A DNA stretch of 34,490 bases from an uncultured Eubacteriales bacterium (GTDB lineage: Bacteria; Bacillota; Clostridia; Christensenellales; Aristaeellaceae), in the NCBI GenBank assembly GCA_900320085.1, contig ONRC01000026.1, positions 1-34,490 on the forward strand. The letters are read 5' to 3'. The notes under the pieces are model-generated. The model saw only the letters and a list, made by a program, of their open reading frames with translations, was not told where the DNA came from and made no database searches. Position numbers and translations under genes: made by a program. Of this stretch, positions 8,132 through 16,474 are shown in pieces (the stretch's first letter is position 1; every line of letters begins with the position of its first letter).

Positions 8132-8543
8132 CGACAAAACGAGGGCCTGTGCGGCCCTCGTGCACCTGCACCAGGGGGATGATCCCCCTGGACCCGCAAT
8201 AGCGGAGACTGCTTGAATTTGAAAAAAGCTTGGTTCCCGCAGAAGCGGGGAGAAACGCGGAAGATTGGATTGGTATCATGGTGCTTCTGGCCCGGCGGCG
8301 AAGCCGCCAACCCGGATGCTTTGCATCCGGGGAAAGCCAGGGAATCATCCGCAGGGGAAAGTTTACTTTCCCCTGCGGATGTTCCCGGGCTTTCTTGGGC
8401 CAGAAGCCCTCAAACTTTTCGTCATCCCAGCGCGCCAGGCGGAGCTTGTCTGCTTTTCCCATCTACGTTATTTCGCCAGTTGCGAGTCCAGGGTCCTCAG
8501 GACCCTGGCGCAGGTCTGGGGGCGCGCAGCCCCCAGCGTCTCC
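8132..8543 (+). repeat. Multi-hairpin structured element, copy 1
   Basis: About 412 bp matching a second copy at 33890-34294 in the same orientation. Hairpins in order are 8141-8159, 8171-8191, a branched domain, 8488-8508 and 8516-8536. The branched domain is closed by 8283-8293 pairing with 8397-8407 (11 bp) and holds three arms: 8294-8308, 8311-8331 and a long arm 8332-8394. The long arm includes a perfect 16-bp stem (8346-8361 with 8366-8381) with a TTTA loop. GGACCCGCAA (about 8190) can also pair over long range with TTGCGAGTCC (about 8480). Several stems differ from copy 2 by paired changes. It accounts for most of the 8081-8662 gap; the rest holds only the typA terminator. Confidence 0.85.
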
Positions 8544-8612
8544 TTTGAGCTGGCTATAATTTACCCTTGAATAACAAATCTGGAGCGGAAAGTATAGTAC
8601 AATCACATGAAA

Positions 8613-8646
8613 AAAAGAACGGCGGCCCAATGTCCGTCGTTCTTTT
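8613..8646 (-). terminator. Intrinsic terminator of typA
   Basis: AAAAGAACGGCGG (8613-8625) pairs with CCGTCGTTCTTTT (8634-8646) with one G-T pair. Read on the minus strand the stem is followed by a run of T, 17 bases after the typA stop codon. Confidence 0.8.
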
Positions 8647-8662
8647 GATATGCTGGTTTGGT

Positions 8663-10486
8663 TTACTGCTTGGCCCTCGCGGCGGCTTTGGCGCGCTGCT
8701 CGTGGCTCAGGGTGCGCTTGCGCATCCGCAGGGACTTGGGGGTGATTTCCAGCAGCTCGTCGTCGTCGATGAACTCCAGGCATTCTTCCAGCGTCAGCGG
8801 ATGGATACTGACCAAACGCAGGCTGTCTTCGGAGGCGGAGGCATTGCGCATGTTGGTGACATGCTTGGCCTTGCACACGTTCACCACGATGTCGCCGGGG
8901 CGGCTGGATTCGCCGCAGATCATGCCGCCGTACACGGGCACCTGGTTGCCGATGAACAGGGTGCCGCGGTCCTGCACGTTGAACAGGGCGTACTGGGTGG
9001 TTTCGCCGGTTTCATAGCACACCAGGGCGCCCACGTTGCGGTGGGGAATGTCGCCCTTGTAATCCTCGTAATGATCGAACACGGAGCTCATGATGCCTTC
9101 GCCCCGGGTGTCAGTCATGAATTCAGAGCGATAGCCAAAGAGGCCCCGGCTGGGCACCAGGAATTCCAGGCGCACCCGGTCGCCGCCGCCCATGGTTTCC
9201 AGCGTACCGCGCCGCCGGCCGATCTTTTCGATCACGGCCCCGGCATAGGCCTGGGGCACATCGGCCACCATGCGCTCCACGGGCTCCTGCTTGCGGCCGT
9301 CTTCGTAGCGGTAAATGACCTCGGGCTTGCTCACCTGGAACTCGTAGCCCTCACGCCGCATGGTTTCGATCAGGATGGACAGGTGCAGTTCGCCGCGGCC
9401 CCACACTTCAAACTGGTCGGGTGTTTCGCCGTCCTTGACCCGCAGGGACACATCGGTTTCCAGCTCCCGGTACAGCCGGGCGCGGAGATGGCGGCTGGTG
9501 ACGTAGGTGCCTTCCTTGCCCGCGAAGGGGGAATCGTTCACGGAGAAGGTCATGGTCACGGTGGGCTCGGTGATGGCCACGAAGGGCAGGGGTTCGGGGG
9601 TGGCCGGGTCGCAGACCGTGTCGCCGATGGAAATGTCGGCAAGGCCGGTGAGCGCCACGATGTCGCCCATGCTCACTTCCTCAGCAGGGACGCGTTTTAA
9701 GCCGTCATAAAGGGAAAGGCCTGTCAAGCGCCAGGGCGGAGATACCTGCTCGCTCTGCGCGTTGCAGCGCACCACCATCATGTTGTCCTTCAGCGTGCCG
9801 CGGGTGATGCGGCCGATGCCGATGCGGCCCACATAATCGTTGTAGTCAATGGTGGAAATCAGCACCTGCGCCGGGCCGTCGGGGTCGCCTTCGGGGGCGG
9901 GGATATACTTCATGATAGCGTCAAACAGGGGCCGCAGATCGGTGCCGGGCTGGCTTAAATCCAGGGTCGCCGTGCCGGTGCGGGCGGAGGCGTAAATAAT
10001 GGGCCTGTCCAGGGTTTCCGGATCGGCGTCCAGCTCGATCAAAAGGTCCACCAGCTCGTCCACCACTTCCTCGCAGCGGGCGTCGGGGCGGTCCACCTTA
10101 TTGATGACCAGCAGCACGGGCAGCTTCAGGCCCAGGGCCTTTTGCAGCACGAAGCGGGTCTGGGGCATGGGGCCCTCAAAGCTGTCCACCAGCAGCAGCA
10201 CGCCGTCCACCATCTTGAGCACGCGCTCCACCTCGCCGCCAAAGTCGGCGTGGCCGGGGGTGTCAACAATGTTAATCTTGGCGTTCTCATAATGCACGGC
10301 GGTGTTCTTGGCCAGGATGGTGATGCCGCGCTCGCGCTCCAGGTCATTGGAGTCCATCACGCGCTCGGCCACCTGCTGGTTCTGGCGGAACACGCCGCCC
10401 TGGCGCAGCATCTGGTCCACCAAAGTGGTCTTGCCGTGGTCAACGTGGGCGATAATAGCGATATTGCGGATATCGTTCCGAATCAT
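8663..10486 (-). CDS. typA: Translational GTPase TypA/BipA
   Basis: A 607-residue ribosome-associated GTPase related to EF-G. The G1 motif [10 protein letters not shown] is at residues 13-22, switch I is in [15 protein letters not shown]3 DTPGHADF is at about 75-82, and G4 NKVDRPDA is at 129-136. These are followed by the beta-barrel domain II, the EF-G-like domains III and V, and the BipA-specific C-terminal domain. Length is typical (about 605-610). TypA acts in ribosome assembly and adaptation to cold or other stress. The start has a GGAGGGAG binding site and its own promoter, divergent from the rplU operon. It ends with an intrinsic terminator, so it is monocistronic. Confidence 0.97.
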   Translation of the reverse strand: MIRNDIRNIAIIAHVDHGKTTLVDQMLRQGGVFRQNQQVAERVMDSNDLERERGITILAKNTAVHYENAKINIVDTPGHADFGGEVERVLKMVDGVLLLVDSFEGPMPQTRFVLQKALGLKLPVLLVINKVDRPDARCEEVVDELVDLLIELDADPETLDRPIIYASARTGTATLDLSQPGTDLRPLFDAIMKYIPAPEGDPDGPAQVLISTIDYNDYVGRIGIGRITRGTLKDNMMVVRCNAQSEQVSPPWRLTGLSLYDGLKRVPAEEVSMGDIVALTGLADISIGDTVCDPATPEPLPFVAITEPTVTMTFSVNDSPFAGKEGTYVTSRHLRARLYRELETDVSLRVKDGETPDQFEVWGRGELHLSILIETMRREGYEFQVSKPEVIYRYEDGRKQEPVERMVADVPQAYAGAVIEKIGRRRGTLETMGGGDRVRLEFLVPSRGLFGYRSEFMTDTRGEGIMSSVFDHYEDYKGDIPHRNVGALVCYETGETTQYALFNVQDRGTLFIGNQVPVYGGMICGESSRPGDIVVNVCKAKHVTNMRNASASEDSLRLVSIHPLTLEECLEFIDDDELLEITPKSLRMRKRTLSHEQRAKAAARAKQ

Positions 10487-10529
10487 AAATCAGTCTTCTC
10501 CCTCCAGTCGGTTCAGAAACCAACGTGAT

Positions 10530-10559
10530 ATTGTACATCGGTTTTTCTTGGTTTGTCAA
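10530..10559 (-). promoter_or_regulatory. Promoter of typA
   Basis: On the minus strand TTGACA (10554-10559) is followed by TACAAT (10530-10535) with an 18-base spacer, about 40 bases before the typA start. Its -35 box lies 44 bases from the divergent rplU -35 box. Confidence 0.72.
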
Positions 10560-10602
10560 CCTTTTCCGCCGCATAATTTCCATTTTTTTCGTGGAAAAAC
10601 GA

Positions 10603-10631
10603 TTGACATTCCCTTCCTTTCGTGTTATACT
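10603..10631 (+). promoter_or_regulatory. Promoter of the rplU-prp-rpmA operon
   Basis: TTGACA (10603-10608) and TATACT (10626-10631) are separated by 17 bases. Transcription should begin near 10638, giving a leader of about 110 bases before rplU. Confidence 0.85.
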
Positions 10632-10637
10632 TCTTCG

Positions 10638-10750
10638 GTAATCCGCTCGGGAGGGGCTTGTTAAAGCGCGTCCGCGCTGCCCCATGGCTGAAATACGCCT
10701 CCTTTCCCTCCGTGGAAGCCCGGCGAGAAATAATAGGAGGTGCTGCTGAA
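10638..10750 (+). promoter_or_regulatory. Structured leader of rplU (position of the L21 leader)
   Basis: The leader contains a strong hairpin: GGGGC (10653-10657) pairs with GCCCC (10679-10683), and inside it AGCGCG (10665-10670) pairs with CGCGCT (10673-10678). Bacillota commonly carry an autoregulatory L21 leader RNA here, to which ribosomal protein L21 is thought to bind. The position fits, but I could not verify the consensus. An AGGAGG binding site ends the leader. Confidence 0.5.
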
Positions 10751-11056
10751 ATGTACGCGATTATTGCGACTGGCGGCAAACAGTATCGGGTGTCCGAGGG
10801 CGACACCATCTACATCGAAAAGCTGGAAAATGAAGTGGGCGAAGTGGTCACGTTCCCCGTGATGATGCTCTCCGGCGAGACCATCGAAGTGGGCAACCCC
10901 TACATCACCGGCGCCACCGTGACCGGCAAAATCGTTCGCCACGGCAAGGGCGAAAAGATCGTCGTCTTCAAGTACAAGAGCAAGAAGAACTATCGCCGCA
11001 AGGCTGGCCACCGTCAGCCCTTTACCCAGGTGGAAATCACCGGCGTCAACGCCTGA
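10751..11056 (+). CDS. rplU: 50S ribosomal protein L21
   Basis: A 101-residue protein beginning [18 protein letters not shown], the L21 signature, and ending with the basic stretch [19 protein letters not shown] that contacts 23S rRNA. Length matches the family. A frame open further upstream has no ribosome binding site at an earlier ATG, whereas AGGAGG precedes this one. It is the first gene of the conserved Bacillota order L21, Prp, L27 and is transcribed from the consensus promoter at 10603 through a structured leader. Confidence 0.98.
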   Translation: MYAIIATGGKQYRVSEGDTIYIEKLENEVGEVVTFPVMMLSGETIEVGNPYITGATVTGKIVRHGKGEKIVVFKYKSKKNYRRKAGHRQPFTQVEITGVNA

Positions 11057-11061
11057 ACACC

Positions 11062-11373
11062 ATGATCCGCGTAACGCTGCACACCCAGGATGGGCGCATC
11101 ACCGGCTTTGAGGCTTTAGGCCACGCCGGGTACGCCGAAGCGGGATACGACATCGTCTGCGCCGCCGTTTCAGTGCTGACCACCACCTGCGCAAACGCGC
11201 TGGAATCGGTGGCGGGCATCAAGCCGGTGGTGAAAGCGAAGGATGGGAACATGTTCCTGGCTCTCCCTAAGGGAGGCGGCCACGACGCCCAGGTGATCCT
11301 GCAAACCCTGCGTCAGGGGCTGCGCGATATTGCGGAAGAGTATCCCCGGTATCTTCTTCTCAACGAATTGTAA
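11062..11373 (+). CDS. prp: Ribosomal-processing cysteine protease Prp
   Basis: A 103-residue cysteine protease that removes the N-terminal extension of ribosomal protein L27 in Bacillota and related phyla. The catalytic His and Cys are both visible in [18 protein letters not shown] (about residues 20-37), with the usual spacing of about eleven residues. It starts five bases after the rplU stop codon and is followed directly by rpmA, whose product carries the matching cleavage sequence, so enzyme and substrate are co-transcribed. Older annotation calls this family YsxB or DUF464. Confidence 0.95.
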   Translation: MIRVTLHTQDGRITGFEALGHAGYAEAGYDIVCAAVSVLTTTCANALESVAGIKPVVKAKDGNMFLALPKGGGHDAQVILQTLRQGLRDIAEEYPRYLLLNEL

Positions 11374-11390
11374 ATATGGAGGTAACAATC

Positions 11391-11684
11391 ATGTTGAAGC
11401 TCAATCTTCAGCTTTTCGCCCATAAAAAAGGTATGGGTTCCACCCGGAACGGCCGCGACAGCGAAAGCAAGCGCCTGGGCCCGAAGCGGGCTGACGGCCA
11501 GTTCGTGCTGGCCGGCAACATCCTGGTCCGTCAGCGCGGCACCAAGATCCTGCCCGGCATGAACGTGGGCATCGGCAAGGACGACACCCTGTTCGCCAAG
11601 GCGGACGGCGTGATGAAGTTCGAACGCAAGGGCAAGTTCAAGAAGCAGGTTTCCGTGCATCCCACCGAGACCGCCGCCCAGTAA
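11391..11684 (+). CDS. rpmA: 50S ribosomal protein L27 with Prp-cleavable extension
   Basis: A 97-residue protein starting [20 protein letters not shown]. The nine-residue extension before AHKKG is the Bacillota form that Prp must remove before L27 can place its N-terminal tail at the peptidyl transferase centre. The start is at 11391. An in-frame ATG at 11376 is not used because the GGAGG ribosome binding site (11378-11382) overlaps the codons after it. The rest of the protein ([26 protein letters not shown]) is standard L27. It is the last gene of the operon and is followed by an intrinsic terminator. Confidence 0.97.
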   Translation: MLKLNLQLFAHKKGMGSTRNGRDSESKRLGPKRADGQFVLAGNILVRQRGTKILPGMNVGIGKDDTLFAKADGVMKFERKGKFKKQVSVHPTETAAQ

Positions 11685-11698
11685 CGAGCGAAGAAAAG

Positions 11699-11732
11699 AG
11701 CTGCTTTTCCATCAAGGTAAAGCAGCTTTTTT
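11699..11732 (+). terminator. Intrinsic terminator of the rplU operon
   Basis: AGCTGCTTT (11699-11707) pairs with AAAGCAGCT (11719-11727) and is followed by a run of six T. Confidence 0.9.
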
Positions 11733-11795
11733 CTTAAGAACTATTTCGGTGGTTGAGCGGACAATTTAATTCTATAATACAAGTGAGAAAGACGT

Positions 11796-12024
11796 AACCA
11801 AAAGCCTTCCCCTCGCAGGGGAAGGTGGCAGGCGCGGAAGTAAGATGGAAAGTGTGATCAAGTCAATTCGCGCCTGACGGATGAGGTGCTCCTCCCTGTT
11901 ACTTGTTCATATATTGTCGGGTGAGTTCACCTCATCCGAGCCGCGCGAAACTGCTTGACTTTTCTCTCAATCTTGATTCCGCGCGGCCCACCTTCCCCTC
12001 CGAGGGGAAGGCTTGGGGTTGGTT
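11796..12024. mobile_element. MITE-like palindromic element with hairpin termini
   Basis: A 229-bp element with long imperfect terminal inverted repeats. The left end runs from AACC (11796) through about 11838; the right end runs from about 11979 to GGTT (12024). Each terminal repeat contains its own hairpin (CCTTCCCCTC and GAGGGGAAGG types). An inner pair, CGGATGAGGTG (11878-11888) and CACCTCATCCG (11929-11939), is a perfect 11-bp inverted repeat. It encodes no transposase, so it would be non-autonomous. It occupies most of the 11685-12094 gap. Similar elements with CCTTCCCC and GATGAGGTG blocks are, from memory, common in gut Clostridia genomes. Confidence 0.75.
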
Positions 12025-12094
12025 CTCTTCTGCAAATATATAAGTCGTTGTTTGAAGTGCCCATCTTATGACCCTACCTTACAGGAGAATCAAA

Positions 12095-12664
12095 ATGACA
12101 GGCAGTTACAAAGTATTTGACCATCTGGAAACGGAACGTCTTATCCTGCGCCCCTTCACAGAAACGGACTATCCCCTGATTCTGCGCATTTCTTCTGACC
12201 CTAAGACTACAGAATATCTGTATTACTGGGGACGAATCGGAATGACGCCGGAAGCGGACGCCCGGCGATTCCTGGATTACGCGATCAAAAACTGGAAAAA
12301 GTCGCCCATCCGCGCCCGGGAATTCTGCCTGGTGCTGAAAGACACCGGCGAAGCCATCGGCGACGGCAGCGTGGAATGGGTGGAGGGTGAACCCGGCACG
12401 GCGGAGATCGGCTGGATTCTGCTGCCTGAGTACCGGGGCAAGGGTTACGCCACAGAAGCGGGGCGGGAGCTGATGCGGGCCGCGTTTGAGATCATGGGTG
12501 CGGACACCGTCATCGCCCACTGCGACAGCCGCAACCAGCCCTCCAGAAACGTGATGGAGCGCCTGGGTATGACACTTCGCGGGATCGAACCGAAGGCTCG
12601 TCCTGCAAAACGTATAGGAGAAAAGAACGGCGACGAATGTACCTACGCAATCAATAAAGAATAA
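12095..12664 (+). CDS. GNAT family N-acetyltransferase (RimJ/RimL type)
   Basis: A 189-residue acetyltransferase. ETERLILRPFTETDYPLI near the N-terminus and EIGWILLPEYRGKGYATEA in the middle are hallmarks of the RimJ/RimL-like GNAT group; the RGKGYA segment is the acetyl-CoA pyrophosphate loop. The later CDSRNQPSRNVMERLGM is the typical C-terminal helix region. The family acetylates alpha-amino groups of ribosomal proteins or small molecules; the substrate is unknown. The start is set at 12095, six bases after AGGAGA. An in-frame ATG at 12068 lies before that binding site. The gene stands alone between a MITE-like element and a terminator and has no obvious functional link to its neighbours. 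Confidence 0.9.
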   Translation: MTGSYKVFDHLETERLILRPFTETDYPLILRISSDPKTTEYLYYWGRIGMTPEADARRFLDYAIKNWKKSPIRAREFCLVLKDTGEAIGDGSVEWVEGEPGTAEIGWILLPEYRGKGYATEAGRELMRAAFEIMGADTVIAHCDSRNQPSRNVMERLGMTLRGIEPKARPAKRIGEKNGDECTYAINKE

Positions 12665-12679
12665 TCATTGATTCCGAAT

Positions 12680-12708
12680 CGGCCCGTTGAATCGTGCGGG
12701 TCTTTTTT
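12680..12708 (+). terminator. Intrinsic terminator of the GNAT gene
   Basis: GGCCCG (12681-12686) pairs with CGGGTC (12697-12702 region) with one G-T pair, followed by TTTTTT. Confidence 0.7.
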
Positions 12709-12748
12709 GCTTGCAGGGAGACGCTGAAAAATAATTTCATGAATTCGG

Positions 12749-12777
12749 TTGAAATTCCAATTTGGATTTGATATAAT
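12749..12777 (+). promoter_or_regulatory. Promoter of the rho-like gene, with long leader
   Basis: TTGAAA (12749-12754) and TATAAT (12772-12777) have a 17-base spacer. The transcript would have a leader of about 180 bases (12785-12966), AT-rich in its first half. I see no strong hairpin or known riboswitch in it. Canonical rho genes are often autoregulated through their leaders, which could apply here. A GGAGG site precedes the ATG. Confidence 0.75.
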
Positions 12778-12966
12778 ATTCTCAACGGCATAAAAATGCA
12801 ACGCGCCGTTCAATTTCGTAAGAAAGAAGTATGCAATGAAAGCCTTTGTCAGTTGGTTTTTTCATCAAAATGGATAACTCCCTGCCCCTTCATCCGTTCG
12901 GTTTCGAACGGAATCATTCTGTTTGCCATTTCATCAAATTGCCGTATCAATTCAAGGAGGAAATGA

Positions 12967-14853
12967 ATGAGCGAGTCCTTTGAAAAAATGTCCGTGATCG
13001 AACTGCGCCAAAAGGCCAAGGAGATGGGCGTCAAGCTCGGCGCGGGCATCAACAAGCAGGGTATTGTGGAAAAACTGAAAGAAGCCGCGGCGGCCGCTGC
13101 CTCAACGCCTGCGGAAGCTACACCGGAAATTGCTCCAGCCGAATCCGCTCCTCAGGAACAGGAGCCTGTTTCCCGGCCGATCCGCAGTGCCGCGATTATT
13201 ACCGACGATGAAGAAGTGGACGAGGAGGACGATGTGCCCGTGCTTACGGCCAATCCGTCCCTGCGTTCTTCCACGCGAATGATATCCCGTCCCGCGCCGG
13301 CCTCGAATCCCGCGCCTGCCCCTGGCTCCTCTCTCAATACGATTTCCGCCAAAGCGCCTGCCTTCACCATGGAAGGCTCCCGCGCCTGGCATAATCCGCG
13401 CACCTATCAGGCGCAGAATCCCGGCTATCAGCGGTCTGCCAATCCCACCTCCTGGCAGCATTCCATACCGCCTGTGCCGCAGGAGCAGCGCGGCTATTCC
13501 CGCCCCGATACCCGGGCGCAACAGCGCCCTCAGCAGCAGCCGACCTACGTGAACCGCTTTGGCCCCGAGCAGCCTCAACAGGAAACGGACCCCTACCGGG
13601 GATATGGCACGCCCATGCAGCAGGACTATACCGGCGCCCCGGCAAATCAAGGGTATAGCCAGGGCAGTTACGGCTATGCGCCCCAGCCGGCCTATCCGGC
13701 GCACCGCGAGCAGCAGGCAAATCCCGGCCTGTCCGAAATTCTGGCGGCGGGCGACTGCTTTGACGGGGAAGGCGTGCTGGAAGTGCATCCCGACGGCTAT
13801 GGCTTCCTGCGCACGAATCACTACCTGTCCGGCAAACAGGACGTGTATATTTCCAACGCGCAAATCCGTCGTTTCTCCCTGCGCACGGGCGATTATATCA
13901 CCGGCAAAGTCCGCCCCCAGCGTGAAAACGACCGTTACAGCGCCATGCTGTACATCACGGAAATCAACGGCGCTCTGCCGGACGAAATGCCGGTGAGGGC
14001 CCGCTTTGAAGAACTGACGCCCATCTATCCCAAGAAGCGGATGACGCTGAGCGGAAAAAAGGAAAACGACCCGATTCTCCGTTTGATCGACCTTTTGTGC
14101 CCCGTAGGCTTTGGACAGCGCGCCATGCTCAGCTGTTCTTCCCGGGTGGATCGGCTAGCACTGATCAAAAAGCTCGCCGCCCATATCAGCAAGAATCATC
14201 CCAAGGCGCATCTGATGCTGCTCCTGCTGGACGAACGGCCCGAGGAAGTGACCGAGATGGCGGACGGGATGGAATGCGATATCGCTTACGCGAATTTTGA
14301 CGAAACGCCCGAAAACCAGGTGCGCGCTGCGGAACTGGCTCTGGAGCGCGCCATGCGCATGACGGAGCAGAAAAAGGACGTGGTGCTGCTGGTGGACAGC
14401 CTGACCCGGCTGGCCAGCGCGTGCAACACCATCGCGCCGTTCAATGCCCGCACCCTGAGCAACGGCCTGGCTGCGGGCGCGCTGAACAAGCCCAAACGGT
14501 TTTTCGGCGCGGCACGGAATACCCGCGAGGGCGGCAACCTGACCGTATTGGCCACCATGATCACCGATAATGGAAACGATTTGGATGCCGCGATCGCTCA
14601 GAGCTTTGAGGGCAACGGCAATATGTCCTGCGTCCTTCGGCAGCAGGGTGCGAACCAACCCATGCTGATGCAGCTGGATAAATGCGCCACGATCCATGAT
14701 GAATGGCTGCTGACGGATAAGGAACAGGCGCTGTCCCAGAAACTCAGGGACATGATCAAGGATATGTCCGCCGCAGAGGCCATGAACACCTTGCTGCCCC
14801 TGTTCGTTCAGGCGGAAAATAATGAAGCCCTGGAAGCCCTGCTCAATCTTTGA
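12967..14853 (+). CDS. rho: Rho-like protein lacking canonical ATPase residues
   Basis: A 628-residue protein, far longer than E. coli Rho (419). Residues 1-40 form the Rho_N/SAP-like helix bundle. Residues 41-250 are low complexity: acidic and Pro/Ala-rich, then Gln/Tyr/Gly/Pro-rich. Residues 265-355 are the cold-shock-like RNA-binding domain, with GVLEVHPDGYGFLR and DVYISNAQIRRF conserved. The ATPase core (365-628) keeps LDERPEEVTEM (421-431), Walker B DVVLLVDSLTRLA (471-483) and NKPKRFFGAARN. The Walker A site that reads about PPKAGKT in canonical Rho is SCSSRVDRLA here (389-398), so the phosphate-binding Lys and Thr are missing. The R-loop Lys is Asp538, and the position aligned with the arginine finger is Gln559. 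It may be an ATPase-dead paralogue that still binds RNA. Confidence 0.85.
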   Translation: MSESFEKMSVIELRQKAKEMGVKLGAGINKQGIVEKLKEAAAAAASTPAEATPEIAPAESAPQEQEPVSRPIRSAAIITDDEEVDEEDDVPVLTANPSLRSSTRMISRPAPASNPAPAPGSSLNTISAKAPAFTMEGSRAWHNPRTYQAQNPGYQRSANPTSWQHSIPPVPQEQRGYSRPDTRAQQRPQQQPTYVNRFGPEQPQQETDPYRGYGTPMQQDYTGAPANQGYSQGSYGYAPQPAYPAHREQQANPGLSEILAAGDCFDGEGVLEVHPDGYGFLRTNHYLSGKQDVYISNAQIRRFSLRTGDYITGKVRPQRENDRYSAMLYITEINGALPDEMPVRARFEELTPIYPKKRMTLSGKKENDPILRLIDLLCPVGFGQRAMLSCSSRVDRLALIKKLAAHISKNHPKAHLMLLLLDERPEEVTEMADGMECDIAYANFDETPENQVRAAELALERAMRMTEQKKDVVLLVDSLTRLASACNTIAPFNARTLSNGLAAGALNKPKRFFGAARNTREGGNLTVLATMITDNGNDLDAAIAQSFEGNGNMSCVLRQQGANQPMLMQLDKCATIHDEWLLTDKEQALSQKLRDMIKDMSAAEAMNTLLPLFVQAENNEALEALLNL

Positions 14854-14866
14854 TGCCATCAAACGC

Positions 14867-14904
14867 AAAAGCCACAGCAAGTTTGTAAGTTGCTGTGGCT
14901 TTTT
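14867..14904. terminator. Bidirectional terminator between rho and the CorC-like gene
   Basis: AAAAGCCACAGCAA (14867-14880) pairs perfectly with TTGCTGTGGCTTTT (14890-14903 region), with A-rich and T-rich flanks, so it can end transcription from either side of these convergent genes. Confidence 0.9.
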
Positions 14905-14956
14905 GCTGTTTATACTGTTCCTCTTCAAAATTCTTAGTATTTTAGAAGATATAATA

Positions 14957-16297
14957 TTAATCCTCTGCCTCCGCGTCCTCGTTTTCCCGCTCTGCCCGGA
15001 TGACGTGCACCCGCGCCCACTCGATGCGGCGGTCCTCGATGGTTTCCACCTGGATCTCCAGGGTATCTGCTGAGCCTTCCTCCGGGGCTTCGCCGTCCTC
15101 GGTGGCATACAGGGTCAGGCTGGGGGTGGAGCCATCCTCAGGGATGGAACGGAAACGGCTGAAAATCAGGCCGCCCAGGGTGTCGTAATCCTCGTCCTGA
15201 GGCAGCGTCACATTCAGCTCCTCGGACACGGCTTCCAAATCAGCGGAACCGCTGATACGCCAGGTGTCGCCGCCCAGGGGCTGAATCTCCGTCTCGGCGG
15301 CGGGGTCGAACTCGTCGTAGATGTTGCCCACGATTTCTTCCAGCAAATCTTCCATCGTCACAATGCCGCTCATGCCGCCGTATTCGTCCACCACAATGGC
15401 GATGTGGGTTTTTACGTGCTGCATGTTACGAAGCAGCACCTCGGCGGGAACGGTTTCCGGAACGAAGTAGGCGTCGCGCAAAAGCGATTTCAGGGATTTG
15501 GGCTTGCTTTCGCTCATGTTGAGCAGGTATTGCCGCGTGGACAGCACGCCGACAATATCGTCAATATCGTCGTTATATACCGGGAAGCGGGACAGGCCGC
15601 TTTCCTTGATGGTGTCCAGGATGGTTTCCTGGTCGTCGCCGATCCAGATCGAAGTCACGTCGGTGCGGTGGGTCATGCAGTCGGCGGCGGTCAGATCGCC
15701 AAACTCGAACACGTTTTTGATCATGTCCCGCTCGTTGCTTTCGATCACGCCGGATTCTCCGCCGATGTCCACCATGGCGCGGATCTCCTCCTCCGTCACT
15801 TCCTCGTCCTTCGCGTGGGGATCGATGCCGAACAGGCGCACCACGCCCCGGGCGGCCCACTGCTCCAGCAGGGTGAAGGGCGTCATGGCGCGGGTAACGA
15901 AGGAAATGACGGGCTGCAGGGCCAAAGCGATTTCATCCGCCCGGCGCTTGCCGATCTTTTCCGGCGTCAGCTTGCACAGCGTCATGATCACCAGCGCCGC
16001 GATCAGGCAGAACACCACGGCCGCGCCCGCGAAGGGCAGGCCCATATACTCAAACAATTGCACGCCCCAGACGCCGAAAAACAGCAAAAACAGCGTGCGC
16101 AGCCCCCGCAGGGCAATCACGGGTTCGGGCTTTTCCAGATAGGGCAGCAGCTTTTTCGCCCGTCCATCACCCTCCTGGGCAGCGGCGCGCAGCTTGCTTT
16201 CGTTCGCATGAGTCAGCGCCGCCTGGCACAGCGCCAGCAGCGCGCAAAGCAGCATCAAACCAATTTCAATCAACCATCGGCCAATCGGGTCTTCCAA
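14957..16297 (-). CDS. Hemolysin C/CorC-type CBS-domain membrane protein
   Basis: A protein of about 446 residues from a TTG start. The N-terminal third is a CNNM/DUF21 membrane domain with several helices ([20 protein letters not shown], then two more to about residue 130). Two CBS domains follow ([20 protein letters not shown] and [20 protein letters not shown]), then a CorC_HlyC C-terminal domain ([18 protein letters not shown]). The tail is acidic. Such proteins are linked to Mg2+ or cobalt efflux and divalent-cation tolerance. The start is TTG at 16297, seven bases after GGAGGG; the longer open frame has no binding site. A TTGCAA-17-TATAAT promoter lies upstream. CBS domains usually bind ATP or other nucleotides. 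Confidence 0.9.
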   Translation of the reverse strand: MEDPIGRWLIEIGLMLLCALLALCQAALTHANESKLRAAAQEGDGRAKKLLPYLEKPEPVIALRGLRTLFLLFFGVWGVQLFEYMGLPFAGAAVVFCLIAALVIMTLCKLTPEKIGKRRADEIALALQPVISFVTRAMTPFTLLEQWAARGVVRLFGIDPHAKDEEVTEEEIRAMVDIGGESGVIESNERDMIKNVFEFGDLTAADCMTHRTDVTSIWIGDDQETILDTIKESGLSRFPVYNDDIDDIVGVLSTRQYLLNMSESKPKSLKSLLRDAYFVPETVPAEVLLRNMQHVKTHIAIVVDEYGGMSGIVTMEDLLEEIVGNIYDEFDPAAETEIQPLGGDTWRISGSADLEAVSEELNVTLPQDEDYDTLGGLIFSRFRSIPEDGSTPSLTLYATEDGEAPEEGSADTLEIQVETIEDRRIEWARVHVIRAERENEDAEAED

Positions 16298-16354
16298 ACA
16301 GATTCCCTCCAATTTTGCGTTGACATAGGAAAGGAAGCCGCCTCTCCTGCGGAA

Positions 16355-16383
16355 ATTATAACACGGAACAGGGGAAATTGCAA
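16355..16383 (-). promoter_or_regulatory. Promoter of the CorC-like gene
   Basis: On the minus strand TTGCAA (16378-16383) and TATAAT (16355-16360) are separated by 17 bases, about 58 bases before the TTG start. Confidence 0.78.
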
Positions 16384-16425
16384 ATCGGGCGTGAAAACGG
16401 AAAAACATTCAACCGGCTACACCAC

Positions 16426-16458
16426 AAAAAAAGGATGCCGTTTCCCGGCATCCTTTTT
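16426..16458 (-). terminator. Terminator of serA (bidirectional form)
   Basis: AAAAAGGATGCCG (ending 16440) pairs with CGGCATCCTTTTT (16446-16458), with a TTTCC loop. On the minus strand it ends the serC-serA unit 17 bases after the serA stop codon. Confidence 0.9.
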
Positions 16459-16474
16459 CTATCAATGAATCATA

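Noticed and set aside
7956..8462. Minus-strand frame through element copy 1, with a peptide stretch (KFEGFWPKKARE) that also appears in copy 2 around 34103-34315
   Set aside because: The peptide match follows from the nucleotide repeat. The two frames diverge outside the conserved blocks, and the stem changes preserve base pairing rather than codons, so structure explains it better than coding.
8463..8876. Minus-strand open frames across the multi-hairpin element and the typA end
   Set aside because: They have no ribosome binding site, overlap the typA coding region and terminator, and owe their length to GC-rich base composition.
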